A stretch of DNA of 64,000 bases from contig MNCI01037953.1 in NCBI GenBank assembly GCA_015680685.1, positions 593,999-657,998 of the forward strand, written 5' to 3'. Numbering within the stretch: position 1 is the first letter of the stretch; each line of letters starts with the position of its first letter. The notes under the pieces were generated by a model. That model searched no databases. It was not told where the DNA came from and worked only from the letters and a program-made list of their open reading frames with translations. A program made the position numbers and the translations under genes. The DNA comes from Gnetum montanum (lineage: Eukaryota; Streptophyta; Gnetopsida; Gnetales; Gnetaceae). Below are positions 22,000 through 33,550 of this stretch, piece after piece.

Positions 22000-22440
22000 T
22001 AATAGATATTCATAGTAAACTAAAGACTTATCTCTACTTGCCTTTCTTGCTAAAGAAAATGAAGGTGCCTAAAGAGCTTGAGAATGAGATCCCTCTTTTG
22101 AGGTACCTCATCTCATGTAAATTTCTTTGATTTCAAAAAATTAGCTTCCTTCACAAATTTTTTGGAAGATTTCTCACTATCATCTTCTTTTCTTTTGATT
22201 CTCCATACCTTCCTAACTGCCTTGTCCTTTTGAGTTGTCAACATTTTCTTATTGTCCTAGATAGTTTCCTTTCTTAAAACATTTGGATAAGACCAAGGTG
22301 CTTTGTAATATGTCCAAGTGTTCATGTGATAATGCTTTAAATTGTAAACCCATTATTTGTGCCCATATCTATTACAATAATAACACCTAACCCTTTTATT
22401 TAGATTAAACTTATTAAACCTTGAAGTTATTGTTTGGTCA
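22000..22440 (-). pseudogene. Zinc-knuckle gag fragment
   Basis: Minus-strand reading gives RCYYCNRYGHKxWVYN (near 22395-22345), a C-x2-C-x4-H-x4-[C] retroviral zinc knuckle whose last Cys is Tyr. A basic tail follows (VWRIKRKEDDSEKS, KFVKEANFLKSKKF). It looks like the C-terminal end of a retrotransposon Gag. It is the immediate target site of copy B, and the interrupted sequence would continue at 52656. Confidence 0.5.
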
Positions 22441-22450
22441 TTGTAGTGCA

Positions 22451-22455
22451 AGTAG
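22451..22455. repeat. Target-site duplication of copy B, left (AGTAG)
   Basis: AGTAG directly precedes the left LTR end (TGTTGCC...). The same 5-mer directly follows the right LTR end at 52651-52655. Confidence 0.85.
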
Positions 22456-24064
22456 TGTTGCCACTAAAAACCTTGGTCACTAGAAAAACCAAAGATCCTT
22501 AGTGCAGTAGTTCCTCAACCCACAAATCCCTAGGGCCTCCATGGGAAAAATGGGATTTAGAGCACCTTGGCTAGTCTGGTAGATCAACTAGGGACTTATA
22601 GAATGTAAAGCATGATGAACAAAATGCAAAATTGATAGTAGATTTGAATGATGAACATATAATAAATAAATGTATTTTGTACAAAAAATCTAAAACTTAA
22701 AAATTTATTGAGAAAAATAAAGAATAAGTTAGAGAAAGGTATACAAATAGTGCCTAAATGAGAAACCAAAAGGGGGGTTCACTGGTGTAGGAGTTAAAAG
22801 CCCATTGAAGTCGATGCAATCTACTCCATAATCTAGGTGCTAAGCCACTCCTAATGCTTTCAAACATTCCTTAATTATAATCTCAAATTTTCAACATTGG
22901 CTATGATGGGGGTTGAGAAGTGTGAAAAATCTATGATACCCAAATGCTCTATTCTAGGAGTTGGGAATTCCAAGAGTGTAGTATGAAGCTTGAAAATTCA
23001 CAAATCCCAAAGGTGGTTACAAGGCCACAAGGTCATAGGGTATCTTTACTAGGTTCAAGCTAATACAAGTTTGGAAACTTGTAAAGAAAACTATCACATG
23101 CTTGAGAATTCCCAAGTATAGAACTATGAACAATATTTTATGCAAAAGTTTGTGTAACTGTCAAAGTGTTTGAATGCCAAAAGTTGTTGAACCAACAAAG
23201 TGTGTGTCACCGCCAAAAGTTGGTAAATGTTTTTGAAAATTGCTGAACTACCAAAGTGTGTCACTGCTAAAAGTGTTGAACTTGTAAATGGTATTTGAGG
23301 CTGGTTTTTATATGTTTTGGATCATGAATGAGGTTGCAAAATGACAATAAATTGGTTGTAAAATGGCTACCAAGTTCAAGTGAGATGTGTGTCCAAATTT
23401 GAGGGTATACTATACATAGTCAGTGTTTCCTCCCATGGCCATTCTATTTACTATAAATAATAATTGGGGCACACCTTCCATGCTGGAGATGAATTTTCCA
23501 CTCTAAGCTCTCCACCATGCTTACTAAAATGGCTAGTGAATGTCAAAGTGCATCAAGTCATGAATTTTGGCTTTTGTTGCTCCCAAACTAGGGGGATGCA
23601 ATATTCAACATTGGGGGTGAAGACTCCATGTTGGGGGAAACTTCCACACTAAGGAGAGAAGCTTTCCAAGTTGTGCATGTAGTGTCCATGCTAAAGGGAC
23701 AAAGTTTCTAAAACCCCCATCCTACCACACTAGGGGTAGATGAGATATTCCCTCGTACATGTGTTTCCAATGTAGAAAAGTGTATACCACCCCATTCCAC
23801 CCATAAAATTACCTTTTTGGCCATCCAAAAGGCATTTTTTATCCACCAAGATCAAATATAGATACTAGGTAACATTTTTCGCTTGGGAAATGAGGTGTTG
23901 ATAACATATGAGGTATTTTTCACTCCCAAATGGATAAAGTATGTGAAATTGTGCACTGGGGCTTATAATCTTCACATTAATAATGAAGTTTTACCTTGGG
24001 TTTCATGGGGTGAATGCTACATGATGAAGATTGACTATAACATGAAAATTTTTATGGTTTTTCA
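22456..24064 (-). mobile_element. 3' LTR of copy B (1609 bp)
   Basis: Minus-strand LTR starting TGAAAAACCATAAAAATTTT (at 24064) and ending GGCAACA (at 22456). It aligns along its length with 50967-52650 and 17641-19221. TATA-like sequence near 23445-23462. A short-period repeat (caaagtgtgtgtcacYgcYaaaag) lies near 23160-23290 and recurs in the other copy B LTR near 51660-51830. Confidence 0.88.
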
Positions 24065-24117
24065 ATGGCCCCTCTTTGTTGGTGCCTGGAGGATTGACCT
24101 AAGAGGCACCAACAAAG
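24065..24117 (-). promoter_or_regulatory. Polypurine tract and perfect hairpin, copy B
   Basis: The minus-strand PPT AACAAAGAGGGGCCAT abuts the 3' LTR. It overlaps one arm of a perfect 14-bp inverted repeat (24074-24087 and 24104-24117, 16-nt loop). Copy A has the same hairpin with a few mismatches. Confidence 0.75.
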
Positions 24118-24313
24118 AATACAAAACACCACTACATATTATAATGCTATAATACATATAGGCCACATGAGAATCAGGCTATCTAGGTTACCAAAGTTGC
24201 TAGTTCTAAGCCATGGTAGCCCATGGTACTATTTTAAGTTCTAGCATGTCATGTTGCTAGTTTAAGATCGTAGTGGGCCCTTGAAAGTAGGCTCACTTGT
24301 TGATGTTTATCGG

Positions 24314-24899
24314 CTAGTATGGATTTAGATAGGAATGATTGACTAGATTGGTCAACCCATTCCCATCCATGTCAACTATTCTAAATGCACCATTCCCATA
24401 GGCTCTAGTGACAAGGAAACACCCTTCCCAGTTGGCTAAGAATTTGTTTGCATAATCATGAATGGCCTTGAGGACTAGGTCCCCTTCCTTGATCTTGCAC
24501 ATGGTCAAGTCATGGTGATGTTGCCACTGTTGCCTCTCTTGATAGTGCTTGACGTGAGTAAGCACTTGCATACATCACTCCTTTACTAAATCCAAGGCTA
24601 CCATCTGCAACTCATTTTGATCATCGTTGATGAAGTTAGCCAAGGCTACTCAAAGTGATGGCACCTGCAATTCAAGAGGTAAAATAGCTTCAAAACCATA
24701 AAATAGGCTATAACTGGTCATACTGGTTGCTATGAAATAGGTTGTTTTGTATGCCCATAGTACATGGACAGGCCACTCATGCGAATTGCATTTGTTGTTG
24801 TTGAGCATCTTCTTGAGTAAGTTGATGATAGCTTTTTTCCTTGCTTTTGCTTATCCATTGGCTTGAGGGTAATAGGGTAATGAGAAAGAATGCTTGATA
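24314..24899 (-). pseudogene. pol: Integrase C-terminal half, copy B
   Basis: Minus-strand reading includes KHSFSLPYYPQANG near 24890-24845, HYQERQQWQHHHD, MCKIKEGDLVLKAI and LTNLVNHSYLNPY (to 24314). It corresponds to copy A 16797-17390. The upstream part of integrase, corresponding to copy A about 15937-16797, is missing. The sequence jumps at 24899/24900 into the nested N1 LTR. Only the final part of the catalytic core and the C-terminal domain remain. Confidence 0.85.
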
Positions 24900-25366
24900 C
24901 AGTGTTATTGGGCTACCAAATATTATGTGTTGTTGGGTTACCAAGTACTATATGTATGCTCAAAGTGGTCATGCTTGTGTTCATTAACAACTGGAAATTA
25001 ATTACTCAATTGAAATGAGGTAAAGTAAAGTGCATTAAAGGAAGAATGAATATATTCTCAGTGCTACAAGGACTATCAAAAGATTTCATTCTTATTCTTA
25101 TCACATTGCTACACTCAAGTACATTAGTATTCAAACAAAGAACTATACATACTTAGACTCCTTCTGCAGGCACTTAAAAAATATTCTAACTCTAGAGAGG
25201 ATAAACTGTAAGAGCTTCGCTACTCTAACTAGAAATTACAAAAACTCATGCCAAATCAAGAGCCTAGGCACTATATTTATAGGCTAGTGTATAGCTCCCA
25301 ACGTCAGATACCTGACATCAGATCCGGGCTCCAATATTTGAGCAGACAAAAATATGTGATTCATCA
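24900..25366 (-). mobile_element. N1 3' LTR, truncated
   Basis: Matches 33898-34376 of the 5' LTR, including the TATA region and the terminal TCATCA (25361-25366), but its outer ~350 bp are missing. TATA (tatatttatagg) near 25271-25282. Confidence 0.85.
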
Positions 25367-25379
25367 TACCCCAACAATT
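25367..25379 (-). promoter_or_regulatory. N1 polypurine tract
   Basis: Minus-strand AATTGTTGGGGTA directly precedes the LTR start TGATGA. The related LTR at 58253-58952 is preceded by a similar G-rich tract. Confidence 0.7.
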
Positions 25380-27450
25380 GAATGAAAACTTATCCTATAG
25401 TGAAGAAGAGGAGGAACAAGTTATTTACAAAATATTGGATAGGTATGGGATTATTAACTAACATAAAAACTGAATTAAATGGAATAATAGACTTTAAGTG
25501 TCCAAGTGTACCAAGATACATCTTTTTATAAAATTGGGTATCCATGATAAGAGAAGGAAACACCCTAGATAACACTAACATTCAACGCCTCTTGATAGCT
25601 AAAGAATAAGAGAGAAGATCCAATGACCATGAATGGTTTGCATCATGTGGTACTGCTACATCATCCTTGGTGAAGATAGTCCTACTTCTAGTCCATGCTT
25701 TCCACTACAATCACAATAGAATCATGAATTAGTATGCAATGTGTAACACATAGCTATTAAATGCTTTGTCTCGTTGATGGTTACACTTGACTAGGTTGTG
25801 ATTGTGGTAGATTGATTCCTTGAGTAGTATTAGTGAGAAGGCTAACAAATAGGGTGAAATAGACAAGTAGTCTATTGAATTTGAAAAAAACTTCAACACA
25901 AAGAAAATATTTAAAGAGGATGTAAGAATTCATAACAATAAAAACGAAAGTTCACTAAAAAATGTTGTGAAGATGTGCATAATTAGATGTCATTGATGGG
26001 GTAAACAAAAAGACTTTGATTGTAAGAGTATCTAAGGGTAAAGAACTTAACTAATCCAACCAAAAGATATGCATGGGGATCCTCCCTAAAGTAGGCACAA
26101 GCTTTTTATGCCCTTGCTTAACTTCAAACTAAAGAGTTTGTGGGATCCATGGATGATTAATGATTATAGAAGGTTAAGTACAAAAGCATAAAAGAAACTA
26201 ACTAAGAATTCCAACACATCAGACCAGGACATTGAAGTAGAACATGAAACCAAAAGTGAAGTGAGACATGAAAATCATAGATGGGTGAGAGAGAGTGGAA
26301 TGCAGTTCCTAATTAAGGTCACATGAAGCCCCTTGTGGATTTTGCAGTTAAATGACTTAATAGGATCCATCCTTAGTCTAGACCAAAACCAACCATGTTC
26401 AATGACTTTGCATCATCATTCTAACACTAGTCCATCCCCTGAGACATAAATGTGCTCCCACAAAACAACCATTATTCTTTATTAGAGAAGAAAATAGAAG
26501 TAAGAAGTGAGAAAGGGCCTTAATTAGAGGGGACTAGTTCCATAACTAGTGCTTGTAGTCCATTTATTTTGTTTAAGAGGTGTGCTTTGAATTCCCATCA
26601 TTTTTCTTTTCTTTTTTTTTAATGGGAACCACACCATGTAAAGATGTATGCATTTATTTTGTCTAAGGGGTGTGCTTTGAATTTTCATCATTTTTTTTCT
26701 ATTGAGAACCACACCATGCAAAGACTTATTCAACTTCCTTTTATTGGTTGACATGAAATAGTAAGAAATCCATGAAAATACACATGCACCCAAACAAATA
26801 GAAAGGTACAAAGAATACTGAATCCCCTTGAAGCCACACCCCATTCAAACCTTTAAACCCTTTCAAATTTTTGAAACTACCAAAGTCACAAATTTTTTAA
26901 AGTTTTATTAATGAAAAAAGAACTGGACGTTTCTAGAATAAGGAAAACCATAGAGTTTGTGAATGGGTGGATGTTGTAGACTCACTACCTATTGCATGAA
27001 AAAGAAACCATGTTCTAATCATCCATAACAAAATTCAAAGCCAGAAACTAGACGCCAACAATCAAATAACAAGAATATACATACCACCATCAAGCAGTGC
27101 ATTACTACTGTACTTGGCACTTATTAACAAAAGGTTAGAAAAACATACCAAAATAAAATAAAATATAAACAGTTGTAAAATATCCAAGAAATAGCAAATG
27201 TAATAATGATGGTATAAAACAAAGAATTAGAAAAGATTAATAACATGAAAATAAGGAGATGTAAAATAAAGAATGTGTAAAACAAAAAGGTGTAAAACAA
27301 AAAATGTGTAAAATAAAAAATTGAAAAATTGAGGAGCTGCTTATATGGTTAGCATGGGTGGCCATCTCCACCATGAATAAGTTGAAAGGAGGAGATCTAA
27401 AATATGGAGCATGGTTATCCATTTTATGAGGTGTTTGTTGTATTTACTAG
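25380..27450 (-). other. N1 3' noncoding region with an ~85-bp tandem duplication
   Basis: No envelope-like or other protein was recognised between integrase and PPT. Two adjacent copies of 'aRgggtgtgctttgaatt..catcattttt...gaaccacaccatgYaaaga' lie at about 26560-26645 and 26655-26725. The last part (25380-25480) matches 58960-59060, next to another LTR of the same family. Confidence 0.6.
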
Positions 27451-27454
27451 CTTA

Positions 27455-28520
27455 TGCTCATGAAAAGGTTTGAGTTTTTGGATGTTGGCCAACAATTTCT
27501 TATGTGGGCTCTTAGGTTTGTAGATCATCATAGACCTAGAAGAAAAAGTTTCATAAATGATGTAATGTCCTTTCCACAACATTTGGAACTTAGTTTGTTG
27601 AGGTATGTGTGTGGGGTTCTAGTAGAGAACCTTATCTCTTGGTTGAACTTTTACTTTCTAATTTTGTTGTAGGCCTTGCATAATTCATTAGATGATAGAG
27701 ATACCAATCAGTTTTCATCTAGCAGGTTGAGATTCATGAGTCTTTCTTTTTTTGCTAGACTCAAGTCAAGGTCAAGATCATAGGCTGTTGAAACTATATG
27801 GAGCTCAGATTGAATAGGAAGTGTTGGTAATTTTTTGTACACAAGCTCATAGGGAGAGTAGCCTATAGGAAGTTTCCATATTGAGTGGTAGGCCCAAAGG
27901 GCATCATTGAGTTTTGTGCTCTAGTATTTCCTATATTTGCTAACAGTTCTTGTTAGAATTCTTGTGATTTCCCTATTGATAACCTCAACTTGACCATTAG
28001 CTTGGGGGTGGTAGGGTCTTGTGAATTTATGTTCAACCCCCAAGCATTGCACGAGCTTTTGAAAAGTAGTGCCTATAAAGTGAGTTTCATTATTAGAAAT
28101 TAATGACATGAGACACCAAACCTATTTACAACATTTTGTTGTACAAATTGAGCAATAATAGAAGATGTATAGTTGATGATGGCTACTACTTCTACCCATT
28201 TTGTACAATAGTAAATAGCAACTATGATGTATGCCTTTCCATGGACCCATGAAATCAATGCCCTAGAGTTGAAGAGTTCTAGTGGTTGAATGCATTGTTG
28301 AGGTCCCTCCATTCGAGCAGTTATTCCACCATCTCGTTGGCATTTTTTACAAGAGAAAATGTAATGATGAGCATCCCTGAAGATTGTTGGCCAATAGTAC
28401 CCTACCATCAAGATTTTAATGGTTATGTATCTCCCAACATAGTTTCCTCCACAAGGACCTTTATGAGCAACTTGGAGAATGTGCAATTCATTAGCATTAG
28501 GGACACACCAATGAACTAGG
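27455..28520 (-). pseudogene. pol: Integrase, N1
   Basis: Zinc domain: HILQVAHKGPCGGNYVGR, then GYYWPTIFRDAH and CKKCQRDG (28486 down to about 28340). Core: the usual WGID is degraded to SWVHGK, followed by YIIVAIYYCTKWVE; after a break come ISNNETHFIG and YHPQANGQVEVINREI (28100-27950). C-terminal region: KVQPRDKVLY, LWKGHYIIYE (about 27660-27540). A frameshift near 28105 splits the ORF. Its role was insertion of N1 cDNA. Confidence 0.85.
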
Positions 28521-28739
28521 CCATCGATGCAAACCTTGTAGAGTTTTTTGTTGATCTCTAGGAAGTGTTTTACCTAGTAAAGAAACTGCTATTTCTTATG
28601 GTGGTCCAACCCTTGTGGCATCTCTTGAGTGAGAAGATAGGTGAGAATGTTATTATACCATTTAGGCTCATTATGAAATTGTTCAATTATAGCCTTGGTA
28701 AAGAGAATTTCATTAGGAAACATATTAGATAGTGGATTT

Positions 28740-30010
28740 TCTTCCTCTTTGTTGTCCCATCATAACCAAAACAAGTGATCAGTGACCACATTCTTAGTAT
28801 CCTTTTGATCTACCATTGTAAGATCGAATTCTTGCAAGATCACTAGCCATCGTATGACATAGGGGCTCATTGTTGTCTTGTTCATTAGGAAGAAGATGGC
28901 ACTATGGTCTGTGTGCATAAAAACCTTGTATCCAAGCACATAATGCCTAAACTTCTCTAGAGCAAACACCACTACCATCAACTCTTTTTTTTGTAGTGGT
29001 GTAGTTTAGTTATGCATCCACAATGCTTCAACTAGTGTACTGGATGTAATATGGATGTTTCTTATCATCTAACTCAGTAAGCATGACTTTCAAGGCATAA
29101 TTTGATACATCTATCATGATAGGAATAGTCTAGACCAATCAGGTGCTTGTAGAATTAGAGTTTCTACAAGTTTCTATTTCATCTATTGGAATGCTTTATC
29201 GCATTCTATAGTTTAGACAAAGACAACATCTTTCTTTGTTAGCTCTACCAATGATTTTGTGATCTTAGAGAAATTCTCTATGAATCGTCGGTAGTAGCTA
29301 GTATGTTCAAGGAATGATTGAACATCTTTGATAGTTTCTGGTTGGCAAGTTATTCCTTGGATGACCCTTATTTTCTCAGGGTCTACCTCAATTCCTACTT
29401 GTGATATTCTTTACCCTAATACAATGCCCTTCTAGACCATTAGGTGGCTTTTTTTCCAATTAAGCCACAAGTTGGTTTCAACACATCACTTCATTACTTG
29501 CTCAAGGCAGTCTAGGGCTTATTCAAATGTAGCTCCATAAGTAGAGAAGTCATCCATGAAGACTTCCACACCACTACTAATTTGCTATTTAAAAATGCTC
29601 AGAACTAGGTGTTGGAATATAGTAGGAGCATTGCATAGACCAAATGGAATCTTACGATATGCAAAAGTCCCCCAAGGACTCATGAATGTTATCTTGGCTT
29701 GGTCCTCTACTATAATTTGAATTTGGTTATAGCCACTATAACCATCTAGAAAGTTGTAGTAGTAATGCCCATATATTGTGTCTAGCACTTGATCAACAAA
29801 TGGCAATGGAAAATAATCTTTGAATGTTTCCATATTCAACAGTTGAAAATCAATAAAAACCCACCACTTGCCACCTTTCTTTGGCATAATTATGAGTGGA
29901 CTATCCCACTCACTATCCAAAATGAGATAGATGAACCCCACCTTGAGGAGTTGTTTGATTTCCTCCTTGATGATATACTTCAATTTGGGATTCAATTGTC
30001 TTTGTGTCTA
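28740..30010 (-). pseudogene. pol: Reverse transcriptase-RNase H, N1
   Basis: The best-preserved coding stretch is uninterrupted from 29995 to 29585: LNPKLKYIIKEEIK equivalent, VGFIYLILDSEWDSP, PKKGGKWWVFIDFQLLN, FKDYFPLPFVDQVLD, YYNFLDGYSGYNQIQI, then AYRKIPFGLCNAPTIFQ. The catalytic YxDD (VFMDDFST wording near 29560) follows after a stop. RNase H is readable at 28981-28760 (VVFALEKFRHYVLG, VFMHTDHSA), the Ty3-type domain with the D of TDHSA present. Confidence 0.88.
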
Positions 30011-30519
30011 TCTTTTTGGCTTCATGGATGGATTAGTGTAGATGCAATGCTAGCATATCCTAGGATCAATTACTATGAGTTCAAGATATGACCAAGCAAA
30101 ATTTGTTGACCATTTTTCAACTACCTTCAACATCATCTTTTTCTCCTTTGGAGCAAGATTTGTGTTGATTATGAACAACTTCCCAATTTTCAAAAACACA
30201 TATTCAATTTCAACTAGTAGCATTTTTAGTTCAAGAGGCTCTTGCTTAAAACTTTTAGAAACTTCCAAATCTCCCTAGTAGGTATCATCATTTGTATCAT
30301 CAAAGAGTTGGTGATGAACTTTCTCTAGTTCATCCATGCCTATGAAATATGTGCATGTTAGGCTCTTACTCAGTTCCATGCAAACTATGCTACTCTCAGA
30401 ATCAGCAATCAGCCATTTGATGCCCTCCTCTTTTGTGTTTGCTATGTAAAGACACCTTTGGATTTCTACTTCTATTACATACTACATGCATGTAGAGATA
30501 GATGCTTACTTTATGGATT

Positions 30520-31020
30520 AGAGTTTCTACACACAATTGCACCTTGTGTCAATGTACATTATGCATGGAACTATCTTCTTCTTGATCTTTCTAAATGCAT
30601 TTTCTTTGGATATTTTCAAGGAAGGATCTCTAATATCCATTCTAGAATAAATGGTGCTCATCCATGCCTTTTCCATGATGATTAGGAAATCCCCTTTATA
30701 GTGCTTCACTTTGATCACTAGGAAATTAGTAGGATAAGACCACCCAAAGATAGTGGTCACAATGTCCTCCACCAATTCCAATGGAATAGTGATGGACTAG
30801 TCTGCCAATTCTAATCTTATGTTTCTTTTCTTGAAAGAAGGCATGTTCCATGTAATGTACATCTCATGAGAATTTAAATTGACACCAGAACCTAAATCTC
30901 GAATAGCCTTACATGGTTCATTCTCAACAATCTACAAATAAATTAGAGGACTTCCAAGATTGACTAATTTCCTAGGAAAGTTTCTAGCATAGATCTAATC
31001 AAATATAGTATGAGTAAGCA
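30520..31020 (-). pseudogene. pro: Retropepsin-like protease, N1
   Basis: Minus-strand reading NEPCKAIRDLGSGVNL (near 30930-30880) is the active-site region with DLGSGVNL, where the family has D-[LS]-GA-S-V-[NS]-L. It continues with IRLELAD, SITIPLELVEDIVTT and SYPTNFLVIKV, the pattern of Athila/Tat proteases. One stop lies after LELAD. Expected to process Gag-Pol. Confidence 0.75.
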
Positions 31021-31179
31021 TGATGGCATGGATCTTAGGAAAATTTTTATTTGAAGGGGACTCAAAGGAATTTGACATGGAGAAAGATGAAGGAATATGA
31101 TTGTCAACTACAGGTGTATTTGAGGGCTTAGGCAGACTATGTGATCAAAAGAAAGGTCTTTCCTTTAATTGAGTATTTG

Positions 31180-33391
31180 ACCCATCTAATTGATGAACTG
31201 ATTGCAGATTAATAGCCCTAATAGCATTGCATTGCTATGATTGAGCTGGTAGTTCACCCTACATAGGTGGAGTAGGTGGTATCTATGTGGATAGAGGACA
31301 AACATGTGCAGGGATAGGAGGGGGATAAGGATAAGAGGTGGCATCCCTTCTTTATTATGAAGAATGAGTTTGATAATAATCAGAAGGGTGGTAGTATGAT
31401 TGGAAAGTAGAAACATGACTAGAGGAGTCATGTGGAAATAGGGGTTGCTGAACATAGTAACCATATGGATCAAGTTGTCGATAAGGGTATTGCTACCTTG
31501 GTGGTGCTAGCTCTCATGATTATGGTTGCCCCCACTATTGATACTTCTCATATGGTTGCAGTGGAGCTCCACTTGGATAATATTTCTATTATTGGTGGAA
31601 CTACCTAAAATTACCTTAAGGATAAGGTAATATTCTAGAAGTTTTCCTTTGTGTTAGTTGTGGATTTAAAGCATACACCCCAAAATCCTGTAGATGTGAC
31701 ACTATGGGGAAACATTCCTTAGGATGTTCATATTGATAGACTTCACATTCACCATCATCATTTAATTTACTTTCCAAAACCTCCTCTATTGCAACAATAT
31801 TTCCCTTATCTTTTTGATAAGAACATTCAACTTCCTTGTGCCTCCTATGCTCATGATCACTATCTTATACTTTGGACTCTTCAGCAATTTTTAGAACAGC
31901 TTGAAAATCTACTATCCATGGAGTTCCATTACTGATCAACCATGACTATAATTTTAGATTGAAATTTTTGGAGTGGTAAGGTTTTCCTATTCACCAACTC
32001 ATTAGATGTGGGTTCATCCTCATTTTCATAGAATCAAACCTCCTTTTTGTGAATGGAAGGATCACAATTATACTCTTTTACATTTTCTCTTTTTCATAGT
32101 TCATCCTCCTCTTTAGCTATCTAATTGATTCATCTTTGTATTTGATGAGTACTTAATTTTGATAATAATCCTTGAGCATAAAAACCAAGGGTTCTCCTCA
32201 TTTTTGATCAATGCCCATCTATAATGTGGCAAAGTTGTTCCAACTAAGAATAACAATGGCCAGGACATTTGTGCATTAAGAAATAGTATTAGCCAATGGC
32301 AGCATCCAAGGGTTCATGTGTTCCTTGTTTCCATCCATGGATTTTCCTTCTCAAGTTGGACACTTTGAAGTATGTTTGATATTTATCATTAAAGAATTCA
32401 AGCATGGTACTCCATTGTTTGATAGATTCTAGCTCTAAGTACTGGTACCAATTCTTTTCTTCTTTGATGAGTGTCCATGGAAACAACTTAAGTTCTTGCC
32501 ACTCATTCTCTATGTTCTACAAGGAACATGCATCTTGAAAATCTTGGAGATAGTTTTGCAGATCAGATTTATATCCCCCTTTGAATTAAAAAATATTGTT
32601 CGTGTCTAGCATTTTGATCTGACTATCCTTCACATGCCTTAAATATATTCTTCCTCTACAATATTAAGCATACTTCAAGTAGCAAGTAGAGGCTCATCGA
32701 GAACTTGATCATGGTGCCTATGATGCCCTCTACTACCCCTTCATTCATGGCGATGTGCCTCTCTTGAATGTCCACACCCTTGATCTTGGCTTTCCCAATG
32801 GTCCTTTCGATCATTTTAGTCTTATCAGTCATTTTAGTCACCTCCATCATGGTCTCATATCTTGTGGTCATGGTTAGAGCTAGGAGAATAAGATGATGAT
32901 GATGAAGGAGAAGAGGAAGAAGGACTAGCACCATCATAGCGCCTACTACCACCTCTTTGACAATCACAACCATGATCATGATCTTGTTTCTTATCTACAT
33001 CCCTACCTTGACTTGCCTCTCCAAATCCTTCTTTGTAATTGGATTCATTCTTATTAGAACTAAAATTTTTCATTTTGGACTACAAGTTCTAGTTTTGACC
33101 TCCTTCACTGAAGTCAAAGAAAGGAACTTCACTAAATGGAAAACCCCTAGAGAGGGGTTCTCCACCATCTTGTTGGTACAACAAGAATGGAGAATTATTA
33201 AATCTTTTTCCCTTCATATATTCATAGCATTGTTCTAGCTGTTGATCCCATAGATGTTGTGCTTCAGTGGGATGATAATCCTTGGCATCATTATCTTGCA
33301 CAATATACTTAGCATGATGTTCTTGGAGACCCTATCATATAAGCATTTGTTAGAGAATTGTGAGATAATTGCTCTTGTGAGAAGAAAACAT
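31180..33391 (-). pseudogene. gag: Gag, N1
   Basis: A likely start is ATG 33391 (MFSSHKSNYLTIL). It is followed by QDNDAKDYHPTEAQHLW and EQCYEYMKGKRFNN, a Ser/Pro- and Arg/His-rich segment (33070-32700), and then the capsid signature WYQYLELESIKQWSTM, FFNDKY, VSNLRRKI, GWKQGTHEPL (32450-32290). That is the retrotransposon gag domain. The 3' part (31900-31180) is a Pro/Tyr/Met-rich, broken tail. It lies directly downstream of the PBS with a 140-bp leader. Confidence 0.75.
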
Positions 33392-33532
33392 TTTATGTTA
33401 GAAAAATAAAAATCATAGTGTGCTTCTAAATACTATTGTAGTAATCTAAATATGTGATATGAATCTAAGGTTTTTTTGAATAATTTAAGTAATTTCACTA
33501 GGTTCTAGATAGTTCATGAAATAATTAAAAGA

Positions 33533-33549
33533 CCCTAACAATGGTGCCA
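33533..33549 (-). promoter_or_regulatory. N1 primer binding site
   Basis: Minus-strand TGGCACCATTGTTAGGG lies one base inside the 5' LTR. It matches the Athila/Tat-type PBS TGGCGCCGTTGCCGGGG with the CpG sites changed to CA or TA, as expected from deamination. Confidence 0.8.
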
Positions 33550-33550
33550 A

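Noticed and set aside
26524-26844. 106-codon minus-strand frame in the N1 3' region, considered as an envelope-like gene
   Set aside because: It is a translation of a tandem noncoding duplication; no signal peptide or envelope features.
32656-32979. 107-codon Met/Val/Leu-rich minus-strand frame
   Set aside because: An out-of-frame shadow of the Ser/Arg-rich part of N1 gag.
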